A DNA stretch of 64,000 nucleotides from Gonocerus acuteangulatus. Lineage: Eukaryota; Arthropoda; Insecta; Hemiptera; Coreidae. Location of the stretch: the NCBI GenBank assembly GCA_946811695.1, contig OX328126.1:5044962-5108961 (forward strand), given 5' to 3'. Each line of letters starts with the position of its first letter. Within the stretch, counting starts at the first letter, position 1. Below the pieces are notes generated by a model. That model was not told the origin of the DNA. It saw nothing but the letters and a program-made list of their open reading frames with translations, and searched no databases. The position numbers were made by a program, and so were the translations under genes. Positions 23,636 to 36,404 of the stretch are shown piece after piece.

Positions 23636-24016
23636 AAATTATCTCTTTACCTCTAACTTGCCTGGAATTTAAGGTGCTTAGCCTGATTGCCACAGAACTG
23701 AACAAGGTTTGGCTATTAAAACAATCAAACCTTACTCAATTCCTTCTCCCCAACCGGAGAACTGAATGTCAGGTCCGCCTCGAGAGCCACCAATCAGTTG
23801 CCCGTATTCTGCCACGAGGAGGCGCACACAGTGCCCAAGTTCACTTAGAATACATAAAAACAAATACGTATGGATATTCTTAATTAGTTAAATTATGTAC
23901 ACATATATACAATATTATTTTTTTTTTTTTTTTATTTTTTTATTTTTTTAACCGCGCATTTACATCTAGGTCATTAGTTCCGACATGCAGGGTGCAGCGA
24001 GGAATTTTCCCAGCGA

Positions 24017-27000
24017 GCCAATCTAGTGGATACAGAAGGATCAAGAACAAGTTCTCAAAATTGAGTAGATACCACTGCCTAATAAAGCCTATATAGAATA
24101 ATATGCCAAATAAAGCCAATCTAGTGGATACAGAAGGATCAAGAACAAGTTCTCAAAATTGAGTAGATACCACTGCCTAATAAAGCCTATATAGAATAAT
24201 ATGCCAAATAAAGCCAATCTAGTGGATACAGAAGGACCAAGAACAAGTTCTCAAAATTGAGTAGATACCACTCCTAATAAAGCCTATATAGAATAATATG
24301 CCTAATAAAGCCAATCTAGTGGATACAGAAGGATCAAGAACAAGTTCTCAAAATTGAGTAGATACCACTCCTAATAAAGCCTATATAGAATAATATGCCT
24401 AATAAAGCCAATCTAGTGGATACAGAAGGATCAAGAACAAGTTCTCAAAATTGAGTAGATACCACTCCTAATAAAGCCTATATAGAATAATATGCCAAAT
24501 AAAGCCAATCTAGTGGATACAGAAGGATCAAGAACAAGTTCTCAAAATTGAGTAGATACCACTCCTAATAAAGCCTATATAGAATAATATGCCTAATAAA
24601 GTCAATCTAGTGAATACAGAAGGATCAAGAACAAGTTCTCAAAATTGAGTAGATACCACTGCCTAATAAAGCCTATATAGAATAATATGCCTAATAAAGC
24701 CAATCTAGTGGATACAGAAGGATCAAGAACAAGTTCTCAAAATTGAGTAGATACCACTCCTAATAAAGCCTATATAGAATAATATGCCTAATAAAGTCAA
24801 TCTAGTGGATACAGAAGGATCAAGAACAAGTTCTCAAAATTGAGTAGATACCACTGCCTAGTAAAGCCTATATAGAATAATATGCCTAATAAAGCCAATC
24901 TAGTGGATACAGAAGGATCAAGAACAAGTTCTCAAAATTGAGTAGATACCACTCCTAATAAAGCCTATATAGAATAATATGCCTAATAAAGTCAATCTAG
25001 TGAATACAGAAGGATCAAGAACAAGTTCTCAAAATTGAGTAGATACCACTCCCTAATAAAGCCTATATAGAATAATATACCTAATTAAGCCAATCTAGTG
25101 GATACAGAAGGATCAAGAACAAGTTCTCAAAATTGAGTAGATACCACTCCTAATAAAGCCTATATAGAATAATATGCCAAATAAAGCCAATCTAGTGGAT
25201 ACAGAAGGATCAAGAACAAGTTCTCAAAATTGAGTAGATACCACTCCTAATAAAGCCTATATAGAATAATATGCCAAATAAAGCCAATCTAGTGGATACA
25301 GAAGGATCAAGAACAAGTTCTCAAAATTGAGTAGATACCACTCCTAATAAAGCCTATATAGAATAAAATGCCTAATAAAGTCAATCTAGTGAATACAGAA
25401 GGATCAAGAACAAGTTCTCAAAATTGAGTAGATACCACTCCCTAATAAAGCCTATATAGAATAATATACCTAATTAAGCCAATCTAGTGGATACAGAAGG
25501 ATCAAGAACAAGTTCTCAAAATTGAGTAGATACCACTCCTAATAAAGCCTATATAGAATAATATGCCAAATAAAGCCAATCTAGTGGATACAGAAGGATC
25601 AAGAAAAAGTTCTCAAAATTGAGTAGATACCACTCCTAATAAAGCCTATATAGAATAATATGCCAAATAAAGCCAATCTAGTGGATACAGAAGGATCAAG
25701 AACAAGTTCTCAAAATTGAGTAGATACCACTCCTAATAAAGCCTATATAGAATAATATGCCAAATAAAGCCAATCTAGTGGATACAGAAGGATCAAGAAC
25801 AAGTTCTCAAAATTGAGTAGATACCACTGCCTAATGAAGCCTATATAGAATAATATGCCTAATAAAGTCAATCTAGTGGATACAGAAGGATCAAGAACAA
25901 GTTCTCAAAATTGAGTAGATACCACTGCCTAATGAAGCCTATATAGAATAATATGCCTAATAAAGTCAATCTAGTGAATACAGAAGGATCAAGAACAAGT
26001 TCTCAAAATTGAGTAGATACCACTCCTAATAAAGCCTATATAGAATAATATGCCAAATAAAGCCAATCTAGTGAATACAGATGGATCAAGAACAAGTTCT
26101 CAAAATTGAGTAGATACCACTGCCTAATGAAGCCTATATAGAATAATATGCCTAATAAAGTCAATCTAGTGAATACAGAAGGATCAAGAACAAGTTCTCA
26201 AAATTGAGTAGATACCACTGCCTAATAAAGCCTATATAGAATAATATGCCTAATAAAGCCAATCTAGTGGATACAGAAGGATCAAGAACAAGTTCTCAAA
26301 ATTGAGTAGATACAACTCCCTAATAAAGCCTATATAGAATAATATGCCAAATAAAGCCAATCTAGTGGATACAGAAGGATCAAGAACAAGTTCTCAAAAT
26401 TGAGTAGATACCACTCCTAATAAAGCCTATATAGAATAAAATGCCTAATAAAGTCAATCTAGTGAATACAGAAGGATCAAGAACAAGTTCTCAAAATTGA
26501 GTAGATACCACTCCCTAATAAAGCCTATATAGAATAATATACCTAATTAAGCCAATCTAGTGGATACAGAAGGATCAAGAACAAGTTCTCAAAATTGAGT
26601 AGATACCAGTCCTAATAAAGCCTATATAGAATAATATGCCAAATAAAGCCAATCTAGTGAATACAGAAGGATCATGAACAAGTTCTCAAAATTGAGTAGA
26701 TACCACTGCCTAATAAAGCCTATATAGAATAATATGCCTAATAAAGCCAATCTAGTGGATACAGAAGGACCAAGAACAAGTTCTCAAAATTGAGTAGATA
26801 CCACTCCTAATAAAGCCTATATAGAATAAAATGCCTAATAAAGTCAATCTAGTGAATACAGAAGGATCAAGAACAAGTTCTCAAAATTGAGTAGATACCA
26901 CTCCCTAATAAAGCCTATATAGAATAATATACCTAATTAAGCCAATCTAGTGGATACAGAAGGATCAAGAACAAGTTCTCAAAATTGAGTAGATACCACT

Positions 27001-27540
27001 CCTAATAAAGCCTATATAGAATAAAATGCCTAATAAAGTCAATCTAGTGAATACAGAAGGATCAAGAACAAGTTCTCAAAATTGAGTAGATACCACTCCC
27101 TAATAAAGCCTATATAGAATAATATACCTAATTAAGCCAATCTAGTGAATACAGAAGGATCAAGAACAAGTTCTCAAAATTGAGTAGATACCACTGCCTA
27201 ATAAAGCCTATATAGAATAATATGCCTAATAAAGCCAATCTAGTGGATACAGAAGGATCAAGAACAAGTTCTCAAAATTGAGTAGATACCACTCCTAATA
27301 AAGCCTATATAGAATAAAATGCCTAATAAAGTCAATCTAGTGAATACAGAAGGATCAAGAACAAGTTCTCAAAATTGAGTAGATACCACTCCCTAATAAA
27401 GCCTATATAGAATAATATACCTAATTAAGCCAATCTAGTGGATACAGAAGGATCAAGAACAAGTTCTCAAAATTGAGTAGATACCACTGCCTAATGAAGC
27501 CTATATAGAAGAATATGCCTAATAAAGTCAATAGAGTAAA
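24017..27540. repeat. 96-98-bp satellite, ~36 copies
   Basis: The unit contains CCAATCTAGTGGATACAGAA, AAGAACAAGTTCTCAAAATT and GCCTATATAGAATAATATG. Variants differ by CTCCTAAT versus CTGCCTAAT, GTGGATAC versus GTGAATAC and ATACCTAATT. Some variants recur together in fixed order, suggesting higher-order units. A decayed relative lies at 28330-28480. Confidence 0.97.
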
Positions 27541-28329
27541 TACAAATTGAACAAGAGCAAGTCTTGAGGAAATCTTTTTTTCTTCTATTTAAATACTTTT
27601 ATCAATATTTAGTCAATAAACCTGTGTTTTTTAATCGCTAATTTATGAATCGGTTCATAACTAAACAGTCGTTATAATTGGTTAGTATATATCCAGTGTT
27701 TAAAAATATTGATTGCTTATTGATGAATCGGTTTACAACCAAATAGTCTTTATGAATATTTAATAAATATCTAATACGGAATCACCTGCAACTTTTGATC
27801 GCTAATTTATGGATTGTCTCATAACTAAATAGTCGTTAATAATAGTCGTACAAAGAAAACTGTTGATTGCTAATTTATGTATATGTTGACAACTAATTAA
27901 TCTTTATCAATATTTACAATATAATTTATGTTATGTTATGCCTGAATCTAGGTCAGTTTAAGAAATTTTAGTGAACGAAATCTTAAAGTTGCTCTACCTA
28001 CTCTTGCAAGGCTTTGTATTTGTGTCGGCAGATACCTGTGTTATATTACCCTACAAGGGTTACTTCTCTTGAGGATTAACTCCTAGCAGGTAAATTTCTA
28101 GTAAACCCTCTGTTTGTTTGGGACTGAACCGACTGTCTATTCGTTCATAGTATCTAACCGTTGTAAAGTTTATTTTCTACATTTAGGAATTAATATACAT
28201 ATGTAGACTAAATCATAGCAATTGTCTACCTTCGCAGTCGGTGATCTTAACAATGTAGACTCGCTAATGTTACCTGACCTTAGATAAATCGTAATTACAA
28301 TTTGCTGCGACAACACGACATTTTATCAG
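27541..28329. repeat. Degenerate ~100-bp repeats next to the satellite
   Basis: The phrases GATTGCTAATTTATG, CGGTTCATAACTAAA and AGTCGTTAT recur about four times at irregular spacing between 27620 and 27900. The rest is unassigned. No gene. Confidence 0.5.
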
Positions 28330-28480
28330 AATTCCCTGTCTAATAAAGCCTATGAAGAATAATATGTCTAATAAAGCCTATCTAGTTGATAAAGAAGGAC
28401 TAAGAACAAGTCTTCAAGATTAAGTAGTATCTCCTGCCTTATAAAGCCTATATAGAATAATACGGCTAATAAAGCCGTAT

Positions 28481-30580
28481 AAAGATTCATATAATTACTC
28501 AACAATAGATTCTAATTTAAAAACAGCTATTTTCGATATCTACCTGTTCTAAAACGTTAAATCATTTATTAGGCACTTCGGATTACGTCATTGGGTCGAC
28601 GTCAGAAGCGTGTTTCCTATCTGTGAAGTGAAGCAGGAAACAAGCTAAAAACAGCAACCAATTAAAATGTGAGGTAAATAGAGGAAAAACGAAGTTCGTG
28701 GTGGTAGACAATCTTACAAGGCATTTCGCTCAGAAATACCCGAAATATTGTTTCTAATTTTACGTATCCTATTTTATTGCCAAATAGATTTATATTCTAT
28801 AATCAATAAAAAAAAAAAAAAAAAAAAAAACTACTAGCAATAAAGAACTAAGGGTAATACATGAAAATAGGGAATACCAAGAACAATTCTAAAATACGAA
28901 ATCAAAACCAGTACTGTAGTCTAGATATTCATACGGCATCTTCGAATTCTAACAAACAAAATAATGCTTTTAATTATACATATCCTGTTTAATGAAAAAT
29001 ACATTAGACTACTATAAGCAAGTACAAAAAAAACGAGCAGTGAAAAAAAAACTTCGGGAAACACATAAATAGATCCGTTTAAATAAAGGAAACTAACTAA
29101 GTTTTAAGCACTTATTTCTCCTAATGTGACGACCCCATCAAACATTTCTGTAAAACATTTTTTGTAGAGAATTTAGTAAGCTTTCGAACTGTTACATTTC
29201 AATTGCCACGATCTCCTAACCCTTTTCGAGATATTAAGGAAACAATACGAAGGGGGCCTAATAGATATTCATAAGGGATCTGAGAACCCCAAGATACCGC
29301 AAAAATAAAATATTCTAATTATACGTATCCTGTTTTATTGGCAAATACATTTGACTACTATAAGCAATTGCAAACAATAGGGAATATGCCAAAGAACTCG
29401 GAGTAGGAGCCTCGACAGTTTCAAGACATTTGAAGGAAATCGGCAAATCCAAAACTGACATTTCATACGGAACAGCCTGATATATTTCTAACAATGAATT
29501 GTTTTTCTTATTTTAATTAATCTATTTTATTGTCAAATACATTATTCAACTATAAGCAATGTAAAAATAGGAATAAAAACAGACAAAAAGAATTGTTCGA
29601 ATAAACGAAATCAATTACTTCAAATTTTAAGCACTTATTTCTCCGATTGACATCGCTTATTCAAAACTTTCTTTAGAACCTTTCTTTTAGACCATTTAGT
29701 AAGCTTTCGAATGGTAACCTTTCGCTTCCCAAGATTTTCAACCGTTTTCGAGATATTAAGAAATTATACGAAGTTCCCAAAACTTTTCATTATTTCTGAC
29801 AACAGAAAATTGGTCTCATTTTACCTATCCTGTTTTACACGCACATAAATTTTCCTTACAAATACAACATAAGAAATTAAAAAAATAAAAAGCAATAAAA
29901 AACCAAGGGAAAGAGACAAAAATTACAAAAAGAACGACAAAAACCCGTTCATAAGAACAAAACAGACGTATTTGAAGTTTTAAGCACTTATTTCTCCGAT
30001 TGACATAACCTAATCAAAAATAGTTTTAGAATCATTTTTGTAGAGAATTTAGTAAGCTTTCAAATAGTTTCAATCCACTTACCACGATTTCCCAACCGTG
30101 TTCGAGATATTAATGAAAGTATACGAACTTCCCAAAACTTTTCATGTCTGTTCATTAAATATTTTATTCTACCCCTTCCTTAACTCCAAACGTAACATAA
30201 CTTTCAACATATTAGTTTTAATGAAAGTAGAACATGCAGATAATGTTTCAACTGAATCCCGTGATTCTAAGTACCCAAACCAAAAACGGTATTCAAAAAC
30301 TATTTTTCCAATTTTCTCGAAAACGGTTAAAGCTATCGCCTTGAAAATGGTTTCATTCGTTTTCCTTGCCCAAGAAGCCTATAAAAAGAGTACTTACAAG
30401 CTTATGAACTCAAAAACGTAAGCGTTACGATTTTTTTTGCGCGAATTTCGCCCCAAACGCCATCTTCCAGTGGGCGGATTTTGCTGGTTAACGAACTTGA
30501 CCTTTCAAATTGGACGACAGATTTTTGTACCAAATTTCATCAAAATCGGACCATTCGTCTTCTATTTAGAGAGCGAACAG

Positions 30581-30647
<67 letters not shown>

Positions 30648-30802
30648 TATACATATATATATATACAAATTTGAACCACCGTTATTTTTGGTTTCTAGGG
30701 GTTCTGAAACGCAAAATTTTCTAGTCGGCACTTCCGGATTGTTTCATTGTATCAACCTTATAAGCGGGGTTCCTCCCTATGGGGGAGAGAGGAACCGCGC
30801 TA
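28481..30802 (+). mobile_element. Cluster of partial repeat-family copies (G)
   Basis: Several 3' parts of the AGTCCG...CGCTA family follow each other. One ends near 28645 (GGAAACAAGCTA), interior pieces lie at 29100-29260 and 29560-29800, and a long 3' part at 29960-30802 carries a (TA)n run (30585-30665) and ends GAGGAACCGCGCTA. Poly-A runs (28808-28830) separate some pieces. No protein-coding function is apparent. Confidence 0.55.
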
Positions 30803-31003
30803 AAAAACAACAATAAAAATACTTATATCCAGTTACTAAAATATCACTTTCCTCAACCAGGTATATTCTTAAACTTGGCAATGTTTTTTTTGTGCCGAAA
30901 TTATCTTTAGAGAAAAACTAAACATTGCCAAGTTTAAGAATATACCTGGTTGAGGAAAGTGATATTTTAGTAACTGGATATAAGTATTTTTATTGTTGTT
31001 TTT
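30803..31003. repeat. Perfect hairpin: 84-bp arms, 33-nt loop
   Basis: 30803-30886 and 30920-31003 are exact reverse complements by letter comparison over all 84 positions. The loop is 30887-30919. It is the centre of the long inverted-repeat structure and abuts the 3' end of copy G. Confidence 0.95.
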
Positions 31004-31379
31004 AAAGGTCAGTTGGACATTTCTTTCTTTTATCATCTCTTGTATTGGCAAATATTTTTGGTTGAATTAATACACCAACTCATACTACGTTTTTGGAGTG
31101 TAGAATGGTGAGGCGTTTTAGGGGGGTTTTAAGAGGGGATATTTTTGAGGAAGGGAGTGTTTCTTTGTGGGGGCAGGAACTTGGCCTCTATTTCACATTT
31201 ATGTTTTTTTGGGGATCTCATTACTTTTTTCTAAGTATTAAATAGAATTTAGTTGCCGCATACCTACTGGCTTTTGTACTTCATATAAAACCAGGGTCTT
31301 TGGATTCTGCATAAGGTTCTCCTTACTGCTTAATATTTGATACCAATAATCAACCTACATACATCTAATCACTAGACTA

Positions 31380-31784
31380 GAAAAGTTAGAAGCTCCTCCA
31401 GATGACATTACTCTACAGGACAAATTGATTGCTCTCTTAACTACACTATTACACTGTAAAACACAGGAACCTTATCCCGAGGATAAAGATCACAATAGGG
31501 AAAGTGCAGAAGGCCTTCAAGAAAAATATATGAACAAAGTCGATACATTTTGGGTTTGTGATCTTAAACTTTGTAATTTAGATGGCTCGACTTTGAAAAA
31601 CTTAGTATCTGCTTTGAAGTTATTATGCAGTGAACCCCTACGACTTTATTTACTACATTTAAGAAAGAAGTCACAACTGTTATTGTTAAGATTGGTCAAA
31701 ATGTTTTTTAAAACATCAAATATAGGTTCTCCTTACCAAGACGATTCATTTGATACCCCACATGATGGGTTTCAGAAGGAATGA
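31380..31784 (+). other. Unidentified open frame, possibly a captured exon
   Basis: The frame is open from about 31382 (LEKLEAPPDDITLQDKLIAL) to a stop at 31784, with no usable ATG at its start. The composition looks protein-like for the first 90 residues, then becomes repeat-like. An AG just upstream could be a splice acceptor. I do not recognise the protein; it may be an exon fragment moved by a transposon, or chance. Confidence 0.2.
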
Positions 31785-31829
31785 TGGCATTTCGATAGAA
31801 CAAAAAGTAGAAAACGTCATAGGTAATAT

Positions 31830-32330
31830 GACACTCCCGTATCAAGACCTACCTGCGTGCCAAGTTTGGTCAAAATAGGCCAAACGGTGTGAATTTGTAT
31901 AAGGAACAAACATACAGACAGACAGCTGAAAGACCTTTTTTACCTAGCCTAGTGCATTCCCCGGACCAAGGCCTACCTGTGTACCAAGTTTGGTCAAAAT
32001 CGGTCAAATAGTGTGAATTTGTGTAAGGAACAAACATGCAGACAGACAGCTGATAGACGATTTTGATTAGCCTATGACACTACCCGGATAAAGACCGGGT
32101 TTTGTCAAAATCGGTCAAACGGTGTGTATTTGTAAACGGAACAAACAGACAGACAGACAGCTGATAGACAATTTAACCTAGTCTATGATTCTCCCCCTAT
32201 CAAGACCCATCTGTGTCCCAAGTTTGGTCAAAATAGTCAAACGGTACGGGTTTGTAAGAGGAACAAACATACAGACAGACAGCTGTTATAAGATTTTCAC
32301 CGAGCCTATATGCGTCTAATTGTTTCTTAA
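31830..32330. repeat. ~115-125-bp imperfect tandem repeat, 4 copies
   Basis: Phrases such as AAGTTTGGTCAAAAT, CAAACGGTGTG, GGAACAAACATACAG and ACAGACAGCTGATAG recur four times. Such subrepeats are common inside arthropod transposons; which one is not clear here. Confidence 0.75.
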
Positions 32331-33061
32331 AACATCAAATATAGGTTCTTCATACCGAGAAAATTCATTTGATACCCCACATGATGGGTTTCGGACGGAA
32401 TGACGGGTTTCCGAAGGAAGTACAAAACTGGCACGCCCCCGCCCCGGAAGCAGCGTCAAACACAACTTTTCGCGATTTTTCGATTTTTTCCTGTAATAAC
32501 GTCTTCATATCTATCTTCATGCAAAATTTCAAGTCTCTAGCATCATGGGAAGTGCCTAATAATTTTGATGAGTCAGTGAGTGAGTGAGTCCTATAAATCC
32601 TATAAATTTTCGATCGCTTGTATCTCAGGAACTATTCAATGTAGAATTATGAAAATTTCCAGTTTTACTCACATCTAGTAGAATAATACCTGTGTAAAAT
32701 TTCATAACTTTATCTTTACCTGTTTGGAAGTTATGAGAGGGTAAAAATCGGCTCTAAGACCTCCTGTAATATACACACAGTATGCTTAGGCCGGAACTTG
32801 GCCTGGCCATCTACCTACCGCCTAGATTTTAGCTTCATATTTTCCCTTTTAAATGTTTCCACGATTTCATTATTTTGTTTTTAACATATTTTATGTCATT
32901 TTTTTGATTAATGTATATTTTATTAAATTTTTTTTCCTCTTTTTTAACATTGATTTATTAATAAAATGTATTTATTTATATAGATTTACGTCAATTTGTT
33001 GTTTAAATAAAAATGTTGTTGAATATTTGGACTACTTTCTTTTTTTTGTGTGTCTGTGTGT
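32331..33061. other. No gene recognised
   Basis: Transposon-like AT-rich DNA with phrases such as ATCTCAGGAACTATTCAATG that occur in arthropod repeats; nothing specific supported. Confidence 0.4.
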
Positions 33062-33232
33062 TTAACGGCGTATCAACATTAGGGCTATTAACGCCGGGCT
33101 ATCTACAAGTTGCCACCCTTTTCTATCATCACGTGGTGGGTCACCCATTCAGGTACTAGCCACGCCCGACGTTGCTTAACTTCGGTGATCTATGGGAACC
33201 GGTGCATCGAACGTGGCTATGGCCGTTAGCCA
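33062..33232 (-). mobile_element. 5S rRNA-derived SINE
   Basis: On the minus strand the 5' 100 nt resemble 5S rRNA: GGCTAACGGCCATAGCCACG, ATCACCGAAGTTAAGCAACG, TCGGGCGTGGCTAGTACC and ATGGGTGACC, which include the internal control region. The 3' part AAAAGGGTGGCAACTTGTAG matches the body of the tRNA-headed SINE at 19.7 kb, and an A-rich tail follows. The divergence and non-5S 3' half exclude a functional 5S gene. Confidence 0.85.
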
Positions 33233-34539
33233 TTTGGACTACTTATTCTTCTTTTTAAAAATTACTCATATTTTATTTTTATTTCCTCATATTTTTCTCC
33301 TTTTCAATATAGGCACTATTCTATAAAATAATGTTATTTGTTGTTTATTTTTATGTCTCTATGATCAAAATATACATATTAATTTATCAATGATAATTAA
33401 AAATTAAAAATGATTGATTGATATTGTATTATCCAGATTCCAACGTTTCCATTCTAAACTTTCCGCTCATCAAAATCCTGAAGTCCTCTCCCTATCAAGT
33501 GCCACCCACCCACTCTCTCTACCAAGGTGACTCAAAAGACATTGGCCTAGAGATCTGCTGCAGTGATCAAGTGAAGTGTTAGCAATGGCTTTCTCTTTGT
33601 TCAAGTGCGACAATTTTCTGTGGCTCACCGATCTCTCTTCGACTCCAGCCACTGGTCGGAGCAGAAGGGAGCTTGTGTAGGCACCTTTCAACGTCATCTG
33701 AGCGTCTTTCTGGCGTTAATCGAGGATGAAGTTGGAAGGCCTTGAGCACAGAACCTCCATATTGTATCATTCATCATATTGCTAGATTTATTTATATACA
33801 GAATGTAATAATCAATAAAAAAAAAAAAAAATAAAAAAAAAAATAAAAAAAAAAATAAAAAAAAAAAAAAATGATTGGTGATTAATTATAATAGATTGAA
33901 CCTATTTTCGAACCTATTAGAACATTTTTATCACCTAAAAAAACCTAAAATCGATTTTTAAACAAAAACCTAATAAGACCTAAAATGCCTGTTGCAAAAA
34001 CCTAATCGGATGCTTATTTCATCCTAAAAATCCGGTCCCTAGTCATTATCGATCTTTGTGTAATTTGTTCATATAATCTTGATCATTAACAGTAATACCA
34101 TCCTTAAATTATCGAGTGCCTAATGAGTGTTCATACCTACGGGAGTATTGTATGGTGGATGTATGTATTTCTAGGCCCTTCCTGTTACTCCTGTATTTAT
34201 GACCTGTTGGATGTGATGTATGGGGAGCTATATATCAGCGAAGCCAGGCTACACCTGCTTACAATACTCCGAGGATAATGTTTCAAGTCTAAAACTCTTT
34301 CTGTATTCTGGAGCAAAGGTAGTCAAGTCAAAACCAACCGTTTTCATAATGGTCTGTAAAAATATTTTTTAGAAAAATTTCTAAAGGCTGGAAAAATATT
34401 TTTCAGCGATTTTTATTTTAACAACCTTCTCCGTTTGACAAAATTTTTGCAAATATTTGGTTAGCTATTCAGATATTTGGTTATCCAGCACCAGCGGATT
34501 AAACGTTTTGTACTCAAAGATTATTTATTTAGATTTTAA
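33233..34539. other. No gene; A-rich tract
   Basis: An A-run interrupted by single T residues lies at about 33813-33870. Short frames at 33470-33770 (minus) overlap each other and resemble nothing known to me. Confidence 0.5.
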
Positions 34540-34738
34540 CGTACATTATTATTAACTAGGAATTTTGGGACGGGTTATCTATAGGTTACCACCATTTTCT
34601 AGCCAGGATAGGGCTGATGCCTTTTCTTTTTTTCTAAAGAAAAGCCACCACCCCTAGTTGGAATCGAACCCATGGCCCTTGGCACGGAGTGATAAGTGCT
34701 CACGCCTTAACAACCACAACCACGGCCGCCGGGCCTCC
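34540..34738 (-). mobile_element. tRNA-derived SINE, minus strand
   Basis: Reverse complement shows GGCCGCCGTGGTTGTGGTTG, GTTAAGGCGTGAGCACTTA, the B-box relative GGTTCGATTCC, then GGGGTGGTGGC and GGTGGTAACC, as in the copy at 19704. Confidence 0.8.
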
Positions 34739-35029
34739 AATATTCTAAGATTATATTCCATTAGATAACTTCCGTATGACGGTGTGCACATTCGGTCTTT
34801 TATCTCGGTCTATTGTGCGAGTCCAAAAACGGCCAACCTTACCCTAAACGTCTAGTAAACTTAAGGTTTAGTGAGACTTTAGTTGAATTTCTGATTTCGT
34901 CTTTATTGAGACTTAAAAAATTTGAGAATCTTATTTTTTCAAGTGCTACCACATTTAAATGCACGGGACTCTCATCCCCAAATCAAAGTAGGGCAAACTG
35001 TGATTAATTTAATGGCTAATGACTAGTGC

Positions 35030-35450
35030 CTGGATGAGTAATTGGGATGTGAGTAACGATTGATGATTGATCAATCATATTCCTCCAAGTCTAATGAGTG
35101 AGGACTAACTGTTTTCTGGCCTATGATTGGATGATTAAAACATGTTTTGACTAATGATTGATCATTACTGACTAACCTTACTCAGATTAATGATTAAAGA
35201 ATTCCAAAGCCCAATGTATAGATAGTATGTTGTCATTAGCCGGATACTAAAAGTATTTACAACGATAGTCATGTCAATCATAAGTACAACCTATCAATGA
35301 TTGATGAGTAACGATTGATTGATGACTAACTTCACATAAGTTATGATTAATATGAGTTATGATTGATGATTATTTTGAGTTGTTATTAACTTATTTTACC
35401 CTACCTATGATTGATTAGTCATATGTAAAATTTAATCGATTTGTCAATCA
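35030..35450. repeat. Cryptically simple TGATTGATGA-rich DNA
   Basis: ATGATTGATGA/GATTGATCAATCAT-type words recur irregularly without a fixed period. No gene. Confidence 0.6.
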
Positions 35451-35599
35451 TTTACTGGATTTGTGCCCTACTCTGGTCCAAACATAATATGCAGACTGGT
35501 GATGAATTGATTATCATATAATCAGGGTGTAATGACCAGGCTCAGTCTCCAAAATCTGTCTGAAGTCATTCCTCACCATACCAAAAAAAATTCCATAAA

Positions 35600-36345
35600 C
35601 ATTTAATTTTTTCCCTAAACATTTAAGATTTATGAAGAAATTAGTAATATTGTTATTAGTATATTCTCTCTTCCCTAAACATTTAAGATCTATGAAGAAA
35701 TTAGTAATATTGTTATTAGTATATTCTCTCTTCCCTAAACATTTAAGATCTATGAAGAAATTAGTAATATTGTTATTAGTATATTCTCTCTTCCCTAAAC
35801 ATTTAAGGTCTATGAAGAAATTAGTAATATTGTTATTAGTATATTCTCTCTTCCCTAAACATTTAAGATCTATGAAGAAATTAGTAATATTGTTATTAGT
35901 ATATTCTCTCTTCCCTAAACATTTAAGATCTATGAAGAAATTAGTAATATTGTTATTAGTATATTCTCTCTTCCCTAAACATTTAAGATCTATGAAGAAA
36001 TTAGTAATATTGTTATTAGTATATTCTCTCTTCCCTAAACATTTAAGATCTATGAAGAAATTAGTAATATTGTTATTAGTATATTCTCTCTTCCCTAAAC
36101 ATTTAAGATCTATGAAGAAATTAGTAATATTGTTATTAGTATATTCTCTCTTCCCTAAACATTTAAGATCTATGAAAAAATTAGTAATATTGTTATTAGT
36201 ATATTCTCTCTTCCCTAAACATTTAAGATTTATGAAGAAATTAGTAATATTGTTATTAGTATATTCTCTCTTCCCTAAACATTTAAGGTCTATGAAGAAA
36301 CTAGTAATATTGTTATTAGTATTTTCTCTCTTTCCTAAAATGTAC
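35600..36345. repeat. 60-bp tandem repeat, ~12 copies
   Basis: Near-identical units contain ATGAAGAAATTAGTAATATT and TCTTCCCTAAACATTTAAG. Because 60 is divisible by three, a 250-codon frame stays open (35632-36384) and would encode a hydrophobic 20-aa repeat. The strict DNA-level identity, including at third positions, indicates recent DNA amplification, not protein selection. Confidence 0.97.
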
Positions 36346-36404
36346 CAAATTCTTCGTTTGTTCTATTTACAATTGCCTTTTTAGGACAGACTACAGACAA
36401 TCCA

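Larger units (their letters stand above)
22480..31217. mobile_element. Very long inverted-repeat structure enclosing an ~8-kb insert
   Basis: 22480-22757 (atcccc...CAACTGACCTTTAAAA) reappears inverted at 31003-31217, with one internal deletion of about 55 bp on the right side. The inner continuation of the arm is the 84-bp hairpin at 30803-31003. The left arm is therefore split between TTTAAAAA and ACAACAATAAAA by everything from AGTCCG (22761) to CGCTA (30802). This parallels the split fold-back at 227-2409. That the 8 kb arrived as one unit is inference; serial nested insertion is equally possible. Confidence 0.6.

Noticed and set aside
24017..27540. CRISPR-like regular array
   Set aside because: The whole unit repeats, with no unique spacers; it is a satellite in eukaryotic DNA.
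33129..33232. Functional 5S rRNA gene
   Set aside because: Several substitutions, and a SINE body replaces the 3' end; better explained as a 5S-derived SINE.
35632..36384. 250-codon frame encoding a hydrophobic 20-aa repeat
   Set aside because: Produced by a 60-bp DNA repeat. Units are identical at all codon positions and there is no promoter or homologue, so it is not a membrane protein gene.
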